Shown piece after piece: positions 11,162 through 20,181 of a DNA stretch of 64,000 nucleotides. Each line of letters begins with the position of its first letter. Within the stretch, counting starts at the first letter, position 1. This DNA is from Bradyrhizobium archetypum (GTDB lineage Bacteria; Pseudomonadota; Alphaproteobacteria; Rhizobiales; Xanthobacteraceae): NCBI RefSeq assembly GCF_013114835.1, contig NZ_JAAVLW010000006.1, positions 190,001-254,000 of the forward strand, given 5' to 3'. The notes beneath the pieces are model-generated. The model saw nothing but the letters and a program-made list of their open reading frames with translations. It made no database searches and was not told where the DNA came from. Position numbers and translations under genes: made by a program.

Positions 11162-13457
11162 TCACCATCGATAGGTCAGTTTCGCGATCGCCTTGCGGCC
11201 TTCGGCGTAGAAGCAGCTCGTGTAACCGTAGCAGGCCGCGACATAGCGGGTGTCCGCGATGTTGGTGACGTTGAGCGCCAGGCGATAATTATCTTTGGTG
11301 TAGGCGAGCAGCGCGTCGACCGCAGTCGACGCGGGAACCTTGAAGGTGTTGGCATCGTCGCCGAAGGTCGAGCCGACATAACGAATGCCGCCACCGACCT
11401 GGACGCCGGCGAGCTGGCCAGCCTGCAGCGTGTAGTCGGTCCACAGCGAGAAACGGTTGAGCGGCACGGTGGTCGGAGCCTTGCCGACGTTTACCGGATC
11501 TTTTGTGACCTCGGCGTCGATGTAAGAGTAGGCGCCGCGGACGTTGAAACCTTCGACCAGCGTAGCAGTGCCTTCGAGTTCAATGCCGCGCGACCGAACC
11601 TGTCCGGTCTGCTCGGCGAAGTACGATGGAGGGGCAAAGGTGACGACGTTGGACCGTGTCAGATCGAACGCCGCCAGAGTGATCAGCGCATTGATTCCGA
11701 CAGGCTGATACTTCACGCCGACTTCATACTGGACGCCGGTTTCCGGCTTCAGCAGTTCGCCGGAGACGTTGGTGTTGAGCACCGGCAGGAATGATTCGGC
11801 GTAACTGAAATATGGCGCGATGCCGTTATCGAAATTGTACATCACGGCCCCGCGACGGGTGAATGCCGAGGCATCCGTTCTCGCGGAAGATCCGGCGAGA
11901 AAATTGTCGAGATCAGTCGAGGCGAAGTCCTGGCGGGCGCCGAGCAGGAACGAGAGCCGGCCGAGTTTGATCTGGTCCTGCGCGTAGAAGCCGATCTGCG
12001 ACTGCTTGATGCCCTTGTCGTCGTAGGGGCCGTCATTGGTCCACGCGTTAGTGTAGACAGGCGCAAATACGTTGATCTTGCCGGTGCTGTACCCTGAAGC
12101 GGCGTCCCGGAACGACGTATTGCGGTAGTCGATTCCGAACAACGTGGTGTGGCTCAAAATGCCGGTGACAAACTTGCCCTGCAGCTGGTTGTCGACAGCG
12201 AAGGAGTTGATGGTCGATGCACCGCCTGCGCCATAGCGCGACATGAGGCCTGCGGCTTCGTCGGCCGCCGAGGCATAGCCGGTGCCATAGAAGCTCTGCT
12301 GTTCGTTGTGCATCCACGCATAGCGCAGGTTCTGCCGGAACGTCAGCGCCTCGTTAATGTCGTGCGACAGCAGGTACCCGGCCGTGGCCAGTTCGGTATC
12401 AAATCGGTTGAAATTGGGCTCGCCGCCAAAGAACGTATTCCGGATGAAGCGACCATTATTGGCAAACGCCGTGCCCGAGGCCGGCAGGAATTGCAGGCCC
12501 CAGCCCGCGGTATCCTTTTGATAATTGGCCAGCAGCGTGATGGTGGTGTCCTCGTTCGGCTTGATCGTCACAGAGGGCGCGATGAAGACGCGGTTGTCCT
12601 TGGTGAAATCGACCTGGGTTTCGCCGTCGCGGACGACACCGGTGAGGCGCCACAACACCGTGCCTTCCTTGTTGGCGGGGCCGCCGACGTCAAACTGGCC
12701 CTGGTAGCGATTGAAGCTGCCGCCCCGAAACCGAGATCTCGCCGAACTGGTGGGCCGTGGGCAGCTTGCTGACATAGTTGAGAATGCCGCCGGTGCCGCT
12801 GCCGCCATACATCACTGAGGATGGACCCCTGAGCACTTCCAGACGCTCGGCGCCGTAGGGCTCGAGGCCGAGGAAGTGCACATAGTTGCTGCTGGGCACC
12901 CGCAGGCCGTCGAGATAGAGTCCCGGCATGGTCATGTCGAAACCGCGGATCTGCAACCCGCCGAAGCGCGTGTCGGAGCCGCCGTTGACGTCGCCGCTGA
13001 CGCCCGCGGTATAGCGCAGCGCCGCGCCGACCGATTCCGCTCCCTGGTTCTTGACCTGATCGGTGGTGACGACGGAGATCGATTGCGGGGTCTCGATGAT
13101 CGGCGTGTCGGTCTTGGTCGCCGTGCCGGTGCGGGTAGCGACGAAGCCGCGTACGGGACCATTGGCGCGTTCGCCGGCGCCTGGACCCGATGTGGACGCA
13201 GGCGGCGCCGCCTGCGGGTTGGCGGCGGCGCGAGTGACGCGCGTAGCGCGCGTGGTCGCGGCGCGACGGGATGGTTGGGCCGCGGCCGGACGCGTGCGCT
13301 CCTGCGGCGCGTCCACAGTGACCGGCGGCAGTGAGGACTGCGCCAGCGCGGCGCCTGTCGGCAGGGAGAGGGTGAAACTGCTGACTGCTCCGAGGCAGAT
13401 CATTCGCAAGAGTTGGAATCGAGTGGCGGAAAACGAATGAAATGCTGTCAGTGTCAC
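11162..13457 (-). pseudogene. TonB-dependent siderophore receptor, interrupted by a +1 frameshift
   Basis: Together two frames give a complete receptor of about 765 residues: signal peptide ending near GAALA, a long Ala/Arg/Pro-rich linker, the plug domain (ETPQSISVVTTDQVKNQGA, GLYLDGLRVPSSNYVHFLG, ERLEVLRGPSSVMYGGSGTGG) and a 22-strand barrel ending in KAIAKLTYRW with a terminal aromatic residue. The frame changes at the CCCC run 12723-12726 (GGGG in the coding strand): removing one G turns SVSGRQLQS into the expected SVSGGSFNRYQ. Everything else is intact, so this is a very recent mutation, a slippage-switchable gene, or a sequencing error. GTG 13457 is the likely start; ATG 13403 is an alternative. 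The gene probably forms an iron-uptake unit with the PepSY gene. Confidence 0.85.
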
Positions 13458-14126
13458 CCTTAGATACCCCGAAATCTGCCGGCTTGGCCGGTAGGATTTT
13501 TGATGCCTCGCTCTAACGCAGACATCTTCGGAGTTCGATGGGGGCTTGCTAGAATTGCTCCAGATTGGGAGACAGATGGGAATATCACTGAAATCGTTCG
13601 GCGCGATCAAGCCGAAGCACGATTAAGCACCCGACCTTTGCCGATCGCTGCACACCGGAGCGTCGCGCCGGCGCGCGATCGCCTTGGACTGGAGTTCAGA
13701 TTCCAAGTGCGAGAAGGCCGGTACAAACCACAATCAGGCTTACGACGATAACAGCAAGAAAACTGGATGAAGCAAAATCTTCGCGCATGACGACACCTAT
13801 CGCCTCAGGCAAATCTCTGGTGAGCCTGAACCTCGCCCCAGGGAGTCTCACATAGCCTCCGGTTGTTGGGGAATAGACATCAAACCACTAGTTTGTTTCA
13901 GGATGTCTTCGTCGGAGTGAGAAAACGACTTCGTCGGGCGGTCCTGCTGTTACGTTCCAGACTCCCCGCGAAGCCTCTTCACGAAACTGAGAGGCCGCGC
14001 GGACATAGGGATCCGCCGCGCCGACCTAATTTCACGCAACGAGGGCCGGATTCCAGGATGTGGCGTAGTTCATACGCCACCGCCGCGCCCCTGCATTATA
14101 CGCTTGCGAGCGGAGGGGCGGTCGCA
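13458..14126. other. Intergenic region between the TonB receptor and PAP2-like genes
   Basis: These 669 bases separate two divergent genes. Open frames at 13500-13751 and upstream of the PAP2 start have no recognisable product and no ribosome binding site. The region must carry the receptor promoter, where an iron-responsive operator (Irr, RirA or Fur) would be expected, but I found no convincing palindrome. Confidence 0.4.
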
Positions 14127-14906
14127 ATGGAAGACACCATAAGGCTCTACCGAACACTGTTGGGCAATCGCGCGTATCTGCGCTCGCTCTCCGAAGGCGC
14201 ATTTTTTCTCGCCGCCAGCTCGATTGCCATCTACGCTGCCGTCACCTACGCCACAGTCCACGCCAGCAACTACGTCACTGACTTTGTGCTGAGCCGCGTT
14301 GGGCCTTTCAATGTGCGTTTTCTGTTCATTTACGGGACGTTCACGGCGTTCGTGATCACCGCAGGACTGCTGGCCTCGCGGCCGAACCGGCTGCCATTCG
14401 CACTGAAGGCCGCAGCGCTGTTCCTGCTGGTCCGCGCCGTATTCGTGGCCCTCACCCACGTGGCGCAATGCCCGATCGATCCGCAGCAGCCGGCACCGTT
14501 CTTCAACTCGATTTTCTACGGCAGCGACCTGTTCTTTTCCGGTCACACCGGCCTGCCGCTTCTCGCAGCGCTTGCCTTCTGGCACATTCCGCAATGGCGA
14601 ATATTCTACCTCGCGCTGACCGGCTTCTTCGGCGCAATCGTGCTGCTCGGCCACTATCACTATTCGATCGATGTGCTTGCGGCGTTATTCATCACCCACG
14701 GCATATTTCAGATTTCCTGCTGGCTGTTTGGTCGCGACTACGCGCTGTTTCGTTCCTCCGAGAGCGAGGCTGCGCCGCGAGCAAAGCGGACAAGGCGAAA
14801 GATATTGGCCCCAGCCGACAGCGGACATGGGCCCGCACCTAAGCCGTTCGCGCTGCATCTCGTAGGCGATGAAGCATTGCCGACCGGTCAATCCAGGACT
14901 GACTGA
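14127..14906 (+). CDS. PAP2-like (sphingomyelin-synthase type) membrane phosphatase/transferase
   Basis: 259 residues, about six membrane helices. The two active-site blocks are FFSGHTGLPLLAAL and GHYHYSIDVLAALF, giving the His-His-Asp set of the PAP2_C group, which contains sphingomyelin synthase-like and lipid phosphatase enzymes. It probably moves or removes a phospho-head-group of a membrane lipid. ATG 14127 has GGAGGGG eight bases upstream and begins just before the first helix; the longer open frame upstream is not supported. The Lys/Arg-rich tail is cytoplasmic. Substrate not predictable. Confidence 0.82.
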   Translation: MEDTIRLYRTLLGNRAYLRSLSEGAFFLAASSIAIYAAVTYATVHASNYVTDFVLSRVGPFNVRFLFIYGTFTAFVITAGLLASRPNRLPFALKAAALFLLVRAVFVALTHVAQCPIDPQQPAPFFNSIFYGSDLFFSGHTGLPLLAALAFWHIPQWRIFYLALTGFFGAIVLLGHYHYSIDVLAALFITHGIFQISCWLFGRDYALFRSSESEAAPRAKRTRRKILAPADSGHGPAPKPFALHLVGDEALPTGQSRTD

Positions 14907-14938
14907 ATTATCCGAATGGCTCCGTGCTAGTGGAGCCC

Positions 14939-14969
14939 TCATCGGGCGCGCATCTGCGCGACCCGATGA
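14939..14969. terminator. Hairpin terminator between converging genes
   Basis: TCATCGGG(14939-14946) pairs with CCCGATGA (14962-14969), extended inside by CGCGC/GCGCG around ATCT with one bulged A. It is preceded by a smaller GGCTCC/GGAGCC hairpin. No long U-run is present on either side, so efficiency is uncertain. Confidence 0.6.
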
Positions 14970-14985
14970 CTAGCAACGACGTCGC

Positions 14986-15849
14986 TCAGCTCGTCGGCAT
15001 GACGTAGGCGTAGATGCGGCCGCGCGAGACCGGGGCTTCGCGGACGCGGTTGCCGTTGTTGCCGGAGATCATGATCGGATTGCCCTTGGCATCGATGCCG
15101 GTGATGATGCCGACATGGCCGCCGCGGCGGCCGCGCGACATCACCGCGATGGCGCCGACCTGCGGGCCGGAAACACGCTGGCCGTATTTCGCAAACGAGC
15201 TCGCCATGTCCGAGCCGGTGCCGCGATAGCCAGAATGCTGCAGCACCATGTTCATGAACCGCGCGCACCACAGGCTGCCCCGCCCCGTCGGATTGCCGCC
15301 AAGATACTTGCGCGCTTCTGCGACAACATTCGACGAGGTGTATCCGGAGGCCATTGCGCCGCCGGTCGGCGTCACCGTCTCATTCGACGCGACGGCTGCT
15401 GTGGGCGCAACGCTTGCGTTGGCATCGGCAAGCCCGCGCGAATGCATTTGCGCGACCGCACGCTCCCAGCGCGATTGATGCGCGGCGTGCCGTGCCCGCG
15501 CACGGCGGCCGGCGCGATCGGCACCCGCTGCGGTGACGCTCGGCGAGCCGAAGCTGCCGGGCGTCACCATCTCGGCGCTGCCCTGCGCGTAGCTCGGATT
15601 GATCTCGGCGAAGCCGCCGCCCTGCATCTGCGCAGTCCCGCGCTCCCCGCGCGACATCCACCCTGCATGGCGGTGGTGGCGATACGCATAATGCTTGGCG
15701 TGATGACCGGCGTGATAGGCGCGAGCGTGCCGCCCTGCGCCGTGATGTGGTCTTGCTGAAGCCGGAGAGACAAACACGAAGATGGAAGCCGAACACAGTG
15801 CCAGCGCCATGAAACGAAGCGACCGGCGAAACGCAAACAACTGACTCAT
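14986..15849 (-). CDS. Secreted CHAP/NlpC-like peptidoglycan hydrolase (TIGR02594-type)
   Basis: 287 residues with a signal peptide ending at ASA (SASIFVFVSPASA). The middle is His/Ala/Arg rich and low complexity, with two loosely repeated blocks (ERGTAQMQGGGFAEINPS and ERAVAQMHSRGLADANAS). The last 120 residues form a papain-like hydrolase: the Cys in GSLWCARFMN and the His in GGHVGIITG match the catalytic pair of TIGR02594/CHAP proteins, with a GNNGNRVRE segment after. ATG 15849 follows AGGATCAGT. Likely a cell-wall endopeptidase or amidase in the periplasm. It converges on the PAP2 gene. Confidence 0.8.
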   Translation of the reverse strand: MSQLFAFRRSLRFMALALCSASIFVFVSPASARPHHGAGRHARAYHAGHHAKHYAYRHHRHAGWMSRGERGTAQMQGGGFAEINPSYAQGSAEMVTPGSFGSPSVTAAGADRAGRRARARHAAHQSRWERAVAQMHSRGLADANASVAPTAAVASNETVTPTGGAMASGYTSSNVVAEARKYLGGNPTGRGSLWCARFMNMVLQHSGYRGTGSDMASSFAKYGQRVSGPQVGAIAVMSRGRRGGHVGIITGIDAKGNPIMISGNNGNRVREAPVSRGRIYAYVMPTS

Positions 15850-16105
15850 ACTGATCCTCTTTAGCACCCCACTTCCATTTGCGTTCGCCTACAAACGAAC
15901 GCGGGCGGCGTTTTGCGATTCGGGATGTGACGAGAGGAAGATTTCATGTGGCAGCGCGGTAACAATTTCGGGGTGATTCCGCGCGGATTCCGTGGCGAAA
16001 ATGAATCTGTTCTGCCGTATTGCAGCCGCGAGAATTAATTGCAAATTTCTCATCTGATCGCGCAATGAAGTTACGAAATAGCAAGAAAATTGAGAGGAAT
16101 CCGAA

Positions 16106-16978
16106 ATGCCCTACGCCGTCACCAAAGACAACGTCCGCCTCTATTTCGAAGAGGCCGGAAGCGGGACGCCGATCATCTTCCTGCACGAGTTCGCGGCCGA
16201 CCACACCAATTGGGAGCCGCAGATGCGTTACTTCTCGCGCGGCCACCGCTGCATGGCCTATTCGGCGCGCGGCTATACGCCGTCCGACGTGCCTGATACC
16301 GCCGAGGTCTATACCTACGAGCATTTCTACACCGACGCGCTCGCCGTGCTCGACCACCTCGGCATTGCTAAGGCGCATTTCGTCGGCCTGTCGATGGGCT
16401 CGTATTCCTCGCTGCAGGTCGCGCTCAATGCGCCGGCGCGGGCGCTGTCGATGACGCTCGCCGCCGTCGGCGCCGGTTCGGACCTCGAACATCTCGACGC
16501 CTTCCGCGCCCAGTGCGTCGCCAATGCCGAGCAATATGAGTCGATCGGCTCGGTCGAGGTCGCCAAGGTGACGCGCGAGACGCCGAGCCGGATTCCGTTT
16601 CTCTTGAAGGACCCGCGCGGCCACGCCGATTTCTACGCCGCGCTGGCGCGGCATGACGCCAAAGGTTCGGCCAATACGATGCGCAGCTTTCAGGGCAAGC
16701 GCCCGTCGATCTACACCATGACGGATGCAATCCGCCGCGTCCCGACGCCGGCGCTGATCCTGTGCGGGGACGAGGACGACAATTGCATCGGGCCGAGCCT
16801 GTTTCTGAAGAAGCACCTGCCGGCGGCCGGGCTGTCGTTGTTTCCGAAATCAGGCCATGTGCTCAATCTGGAAGAGCCGGCGCTGTTCAACGAGATGGTG
16901 GAGCGTTTCATCGCGCTGGTAGAGGCCGGCCGATGGCCGGCGCGCGATCCGCGGTCGATGGTGGCGGCGGTGGTTTGA
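16106..16978 (+). CDS. Alpha/beta hydrolase
   Basis: 290 residues, cytoplasmic. The fold is shown by the oxyanion-hole region IIFLHEFAADHTNW, the nucleophile elbow GLSMGS, the acid in LCGDEDDN and the catalytic His in SGHVLNLEEP. GAGAGGAA lies eight bases before ATG 16106. Related enzymes include 3-oxoadipate enol-lactonase-like and other small-ester hydrolases; the substrate cannot be told from sequence. Single gene followed by a repeat and converging metW. Confidence 0.88.
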   Translation: MPYAVTKDNVRLYFEEAGSGTPIIFLHEFAADHTNWEPQMRYFSRGHRCMAYSARGYTPSDVPDTAEVYTYEHFYTDALAVLDHLGIAKAHFVGLSMGSYSSLQVALNAPARALSMTLAAVGAGSDLEHLDAFRAQCVANAEQYESIGSVEVAKVTRETPSRIPFLLKDPRGHADFYAALARHDAKGSANTMRSFQGKRPSIYTMTDAIRRVPTPALILCGDEDDNCIGPSLFLKKHLPAAGLSLFPKSGHVLNLEEPALFNEMVERFIALVEAGRWPARDPRSMVAAVV

Positions 16979-16981
16979 CGG

Positions 16982-17067
16982 TGTCATTCCGGGGCGATGC
17001 GCAGCATCGAACTACGATGCGCAATTGCGCATCCGAGGTCTGGTCCTTCGGACCATCCCGGAATGAC
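16982..17067. repeat. Intergenic palindromic repeat with nested hairpins
   Basis: Outer arms TGTCATTCCGGG and CCCGGAATGACG pair; inside are ATGCGCAGCATCG, GATGCGCAATTGCGCATC and GGTCTGGTCCTTCGGACC, each nearly self-complementary. It lies between the converging hydrolase and metW genes and may terminate both. The outline is typical of the REP-like palindromes of Bradyrhizobium and Rhodopseudomonas. Confidence 0.75.
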
Positions 17068-17076
17068 GCCTGCGGG

Positions 17077-17745
17077 TCACTTCCCCTTTCCGCCCCTGTT
17101 CAGCAGAAACACGCCCTGCTCGCCGAACATGTTCCAGACCCACCAGGGCAGGTTCAGCGGCACCGGGCGGCCGTAGAGATCCAGCGCCACGGCGCGCTCC
17201 ATCTTGACGTTGATCTCGTCGCAGAGCTGCACGAAATCCTTGATGGTGCAGAAATGGATGTTCGGCGTGTCGTACCAGGTCGCCGGGAGATGTTCGGTGC
17301 GCGGCATGTGGCCGCCGACCAATAGTTGCAGCCGCATCTTCCAGAAGCCAAAATTCGGGAACGAGACGATGGCGCGCCGGCCGATGCGCAGCAGGTTTTC
17401 CAGAACGGCCTTCGGCTGCCGTGTTGCTTGCAGCGTCTGCGACAGGATCACGTAATCAAAGGCGTCGTCGGGATAGTTGACGAGGTCGGTGTCGGCGTCG
17501 CCCTGCACCACGGCGAGGCCCCTGGCGACGCAGCGGTTGACACCCTCGCGCGACAGCTCGATGCCGCGGCCATCGATGCCGCGGCTCTCCAGGAGTTGCA
17601 GCAATTCGCCGTCGCCGCAGCCGACGTCGAGCACTTTCGAGCCGTGCGGAATCATTTCGGCGACGAGCAGATGATCGGTGCGATACTTGCCGGTGCGGTC
17701 GGGCGCAATGCCGCCGAGCGGCAATGTCTGTTCCTGTAACGCCAT
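17077..17745 (-). CDS. metW: Methionine biosynthesis protein MetW
   Basis: 222 residues of a class I SAM-methyltransferase fold with motif I VLDVGCGDGELL and the MetW hallmarks FDYVILSQTLQATRQP and VSFPNFGFWKMR. It ends PWWVWNMFGEQGVFLL. In alphaproteobacteria MetW pairs with MetX and is needed for, or stimulates, homoserine acetylation. Its start is nine bases after the metX stop, so the two form an operon under the SAM-II leader. Confidence 0.95.
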   Translation of the reverse strand: MALQEQTLPLGGIAPDRTGKYRTDHLLVAEMIPHGSKVLDVGCGDGELLQLLESRGIDGRGIELSREGVNRCVARGLAVVQGDADTDLVNYPDDAFDYVILSQTLQATRQPKAVLENLLRIGRRAIVSFPNFGFWKMRLQLLVGGHMPRTEHLPATWYDTPNIHFCTIKDFVQLCDEINVKMERAVALDLYGRPVPLNLPWWVWNMFGEQGVFLLNRGGKGK

Positions 17746-17754
17746 GTCAGTTAC

Positions 17755-18945
17755 CTAATCTAACCCGCGCGCCTTGCCTGCGGATTGCAGGAAGGCACGG
17801 GATATGTCGAAGAACTCCGGCACGTCGAGCAGGAAGGCATCGTGGCCGCGATCGGTTTCGATCTCGGCGAACGACACCCGCGCGCTCGACGCATTCAGCG
17901 CATGCACCAGCGCCCGCGATTCCGAGGTCGGAAACAGCCAGTCCGATGTGAACGAGACCACGCAGAAGCGGGTCTTGATGCCGCGAAACGCCTCCGCCAG
18001 CACGCCGTCATGATCGGCGGCGATATCGAAATAATCCATCGCCCGTGTCAGATAGAGATAGCTGTTGGCATCGAAGCGCTCGACAAAGGACGAGCCCTGA
18101 TAGCGCAGATAGCTCTCGACCTGGAAATCCGCGTCGAACGAGAACGTCGGCAGCTCGCGGTCCTGCATCCGCCGTCCGAACTTACGATGCAGCGCGGCGT
18201 CGGAGAGGTAGGTGATGTGCCCCGCCATCCGCGCGACCGCCAGCCCGCGATGCGGGTGGGTGTCGCGTTCGAAATAGCGCCCGTGATGCCAGTCCGGATC
18301 GGCCATCACGGCCTGCCGGCCGAGCTCGTGAAACGCGATGTTTTGCGCCGAATGACGTGTCGAGCAGGCGACCGGCAGCGCCGAAAATACGCGTTCCGGA
18401 TAGGCAGCGGTCCATTGCAGCACCTGCATGCCGCCCATCGAACCGCCGATCACGCACAACAATGTTTCGATGCCCAGCCGGTCGAGCAGCATGGCCTGCG
18501 CGCGGACCATGTCGGGAATGGTGATGAGCGGAAAATCCAGCCCCCACGCCTTGCCGGTCGCCGGATTGGTCGAGGCCGGACCGGTCGATCCCATGCAACC
18601 GCCGATCACGTTCGAACAGATGATGAAATATCGGTCGGTATCGAGCGGACGGCCGGGGCCGACCATGATTTCCCACCAGCCGGGCTTGCCGGTCAGCGGG
18701 TGCACGTTGGCGACGTGCTGATCGAGCGTCAGTGCGTGGCAGATCAGGATGGCGTTGGAGCGGTCGGCGTTCAGTTCGCCATAGGTCTGATAGGCGATCT
18801 GGAATGGCGCAAGGTCGATACCGCAATCGAGCTTCAACGGCTGATCGGTGCCGAACTTCGCCAGCAGCGAGCTCGGATGATCGGCCTCGTGGGCGCGATC
18901 TTCGCTATGGATCGACGGATTGGATACCGACTGCAAATGTGTCAT
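17755..18945 (-). CDS. metX: Homoserine O-acetyltransferase MetX
   Basis: 396 residues; transfers acetyl from acetyl-CoA to L-homoserine, the first committed step of methionine synthesis. Alpha/beta-hydrolase fold with nucleophile Ser in IGGSMGGMQVLQW, Asp in FTSDWLFP and His in TDRGHDAFLLD. The family signatures LICHALTLDQHVA and NVIGGCMGSTGPAS are present. ATG 18945 is downstream of GGAGG at 18963-18959, which sits in a small hairpin. Transcription is predicted to be controlled by the SAM-II riboswitch and terminator in its leader. Confidence 0.95.
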   Translation of the reverse strand: MTHLQSVSNPSIHSEDRAHEADHPSSLLAKFGTDQPLKLDCGIDLAPFQIAYQTYGELNADRSNAILICHALTLDQHVANVHPLTGKPGWWEIMVGPGRPLDTDRYFIICSNVIGGCMGSTGPASTNPATGKAWGLDFPLITIPDMVRAQAMLLDRLGIETLLCVIGGSMGGMQVLQWTAAYPERVFSALPVACSTRHSAQNIAFHELGRQAVMADPDWHHGRYFERDTHPHRGLAVARMAGHITYLSDAALHRKFGRRMQDRELPTFSFDADFQVESYLRYQGSSFVERFDANSYLYLTRAMDYFDIAADHDGVLAEAFRGIKTRFCVVSFTSDWLFPTSESRALVHALNASSARVSFAEIETDRGHDAFLLDVPEFFDISRAFLQSAGKARGLD

Positions 18946-18958
18946 CGCGGGCGATCTG

Positions 18959-18972
18959 CCTCCTCGCGGAGG
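18959..18972 (-). promoter_or_regulatory. Hairpin enclosing the metX Shine-Dalgarno
   Basis: In the metX leader RNA, CCUCC (18972-18968) can pair with the only strong ribosome binding site, GGAGG (18963-18959), across a GCGA tetraloop of the GNRA class. The site lies about 13 bases before the ATG, slightly far. The hairpin could lower translation, adding a level of control below the riboswitch terminator, or be incidental. Confidence 0.5.
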
Positions 18973-18997
18973 CTCTCCGGAACAGAAATCAGGCCAT

Positions 18998-19031
18998 AAA
19001 AAACCCGGCCTGAACGAAAGGTTCGGCCGGG
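18998..19031 (-). terminator. Riboswitch-controlled intrinsic terminator before metX
   Basis: In RNA sense CCCGGCCGAAC (19031-19021) pairs with GUUCAGGCCGGG with one bulged A, followed by UUUUUU (19003-18998). It lies between the SAM-II aptamer and the metX start. GGCCGGGG at the aptamer's 3' end (19050-19043) is complementary to the terminator's 5' arm and can act as antiterminator. Confidence 0.88.
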
Positions 19032-19048
19032 ATCACTTCTGTCCCCGG

Positions 19049-19103
19049 CCTGTTTAGCGAGTTGTTTAACGTGGCTGCAAGCCGGCCGGCTCAAATGACC
19101 ACG
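19049..19103 (-). promoter_or_regulatory. SAM-II riboswitch
   Basis: The minus-strand RNA has the SAM-II layout: P1 arms CGUGG (19103-19099) and CCACG; an A/U-rich start to loop 1 (UCAUUUGAGCC) ending UUGCAG; and the conserved 3' strand CUCGCUAAACAGG that forms the pseudoknot with loop 1. This class binds S-adenosylmethionine and is known upstream of metA/metX-type genes in alphaproteobacteria. With SAM bound, the 3' GGCC segment is held in the pseudoknot, leaving the downstream terminator free to form and shutting off metXW. Confidence 0.9.
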
Positions 19104-19273
19104 GAATGGAACAAAGCTAGTCCGAAGGCGGCTCTCCGTCAAGGCAGACGCATGGTTAACCTTGCAGGGCTCATGGCGGATATGACGTTTCTCTTTGCTT
19201 TCGGCGGCCGTCTTTTCTAATCAATTGCTTACCGGATGGTGATTTCAACCGATCCGGCGCAGAAGGTTTTGAG

Positions 19274-20152
19274 ATGTCCAATTCTGAGAGGTCCAATTCT
19301 GAGAGGTCGAAGGCTCCCCCGGCTCCGCCCTCGCTGCAGGAATTGCGCAAGGAGATCGACGCGATCGACGAGCAGGTCCATCGCCTCCTGATCGCACGCG
19401 GCGACATCATCGACCGGCTGATCCAGGTGAAGCAGACCCAGGAAGTCGGCTCCGCATTCCGGCCCGCGCGCGAGGCCAGCATGATGCGCAGCCTCGTCGA
19501 GCGCCATCGCGGCATCCTGCCGCTCGACACGATCGAGAGCATCTGGCGCGTCATCATCTCGACGTTCACCTATGTCCAGGCGCCGTTCTCAGTGCACGCC
19601 GACGTCTCCGTCGGCGAACCGGCGATGCGGGATTCGGCGCGGTTTCACTTCGGCTTCGTCGTACCTTATGTGGGCCATTTCAGCGCGCAGGCCGCCGTCG
19701 AGGCGGTGGCGAACTCGAAAGGCGATCTGGCGCTGGTCTCGGCGATTTCCAGCCGCACGCCGTGGTGGAATCTGCTCGAGGCGGAAGGCGCGCCGAAGAT
19801 CATCGCCCGACTGCCGTTCCTCGAACGCGCCGATCATCCGGCGGCGCTGCCGGTCTTCGTGATCTCGCGGGTCGCCGACGATGCCATGGTGACGGAGGTG
19901 CAGATGTGGAGCGTCCGTGTCTCGGGGTGGAATGCCGACATCGCCCGCGCCCTCGCCCCGCTCGCCGAAATCGTCGCGGTGCCCGATACCGCCTTCGACG
20001 GCGCGGCGCTTCTGGTGTCGGACGCCGGTACTGGCTTCGAGAAGATCAAGACTGCCCTGATCCAGGCCGGTGCCTCGGTGCGCTCTTCGGCCCTCGTCGG
20101 CAGCCACGCAACGCGCTATACGGTGCCCCCGAACGGGTCGGCCAAGCCATAA
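19274..20152 (+). CDS. Chorismate mutase (AroQ) with a divergent C-terminal domain
   Basis: 292 residues. Residues 20-105 are an AroQ-type chorismate mutase helix bundle (LQELRKEIDAIDEQVHRLL, with the Arg, Lys and Glu expected in the site), converting chorismate to prephenate. The C-terminal 185 residues have segments (GDLALVSAISS, LPFLERAD, a final sheet-helix region ending VGSHATRYTVPP) arranged like the dehydratase and ACT parts of a P-protein, but the dehydratase signatures are not evident. AAGG lies seven bases before ATG 19274. Codons 2-11 are a perfect 15-bp tandem duplication (SNSER twice). First gene of an aromatic amino acid operon with hisC and tyrC. Confidence 0.87.
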   Translation: MSNSERSNSERSKAPPAPPSLQELRKEIDAIDEQVHRLLIARGDIIDRLIQVKQTQEVGSAFRPAREASMMRSLVERHRGILPLDTIESIWRVIISTFTYVQAPFSVHADVSVGEPAMRDSARFHFGFVVPYVGHFSAQAAVEAVANSKGDLALVSAISSRTPWWNLLEAEGAPKIIARLPFLERADHPAALPVFVISRVADDAMVTEVQMWSVRVSGWNADIARALAPLAEIVAVPDTAFDGAALLVSDAGTGFEKIKTALIQAGASVRSSALVGSHATRYTVPPNGSAKP

Positions 20153-20181
20153 ACGCCGGCCCGCAATTTCCGGAGTCCAAG

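Noticed and set aside
9938..11794. 618-codon plus-strand frame spanning the PepSY and TonB genes
   Set aside because: It crosses two real minus-strand genes with clear domains, and its own translation is low in meaning and Arg/Asp/Gly rich.
13500..13580. Possible Irr/Fur-type operator (AATTCTAGCA region) upstream of the TonB receptor
   Set aside because: Only the inner bases match an iron-control-element palindrome; the outer arms do not pair.
17785..18999. 404-codon plus-strand frame opposite metX
   Set aside because: It is antisense to a full-length enzyme gene and runs into the riboswitch leader; composition is Arg/Gly/His-rich shadow sequence.
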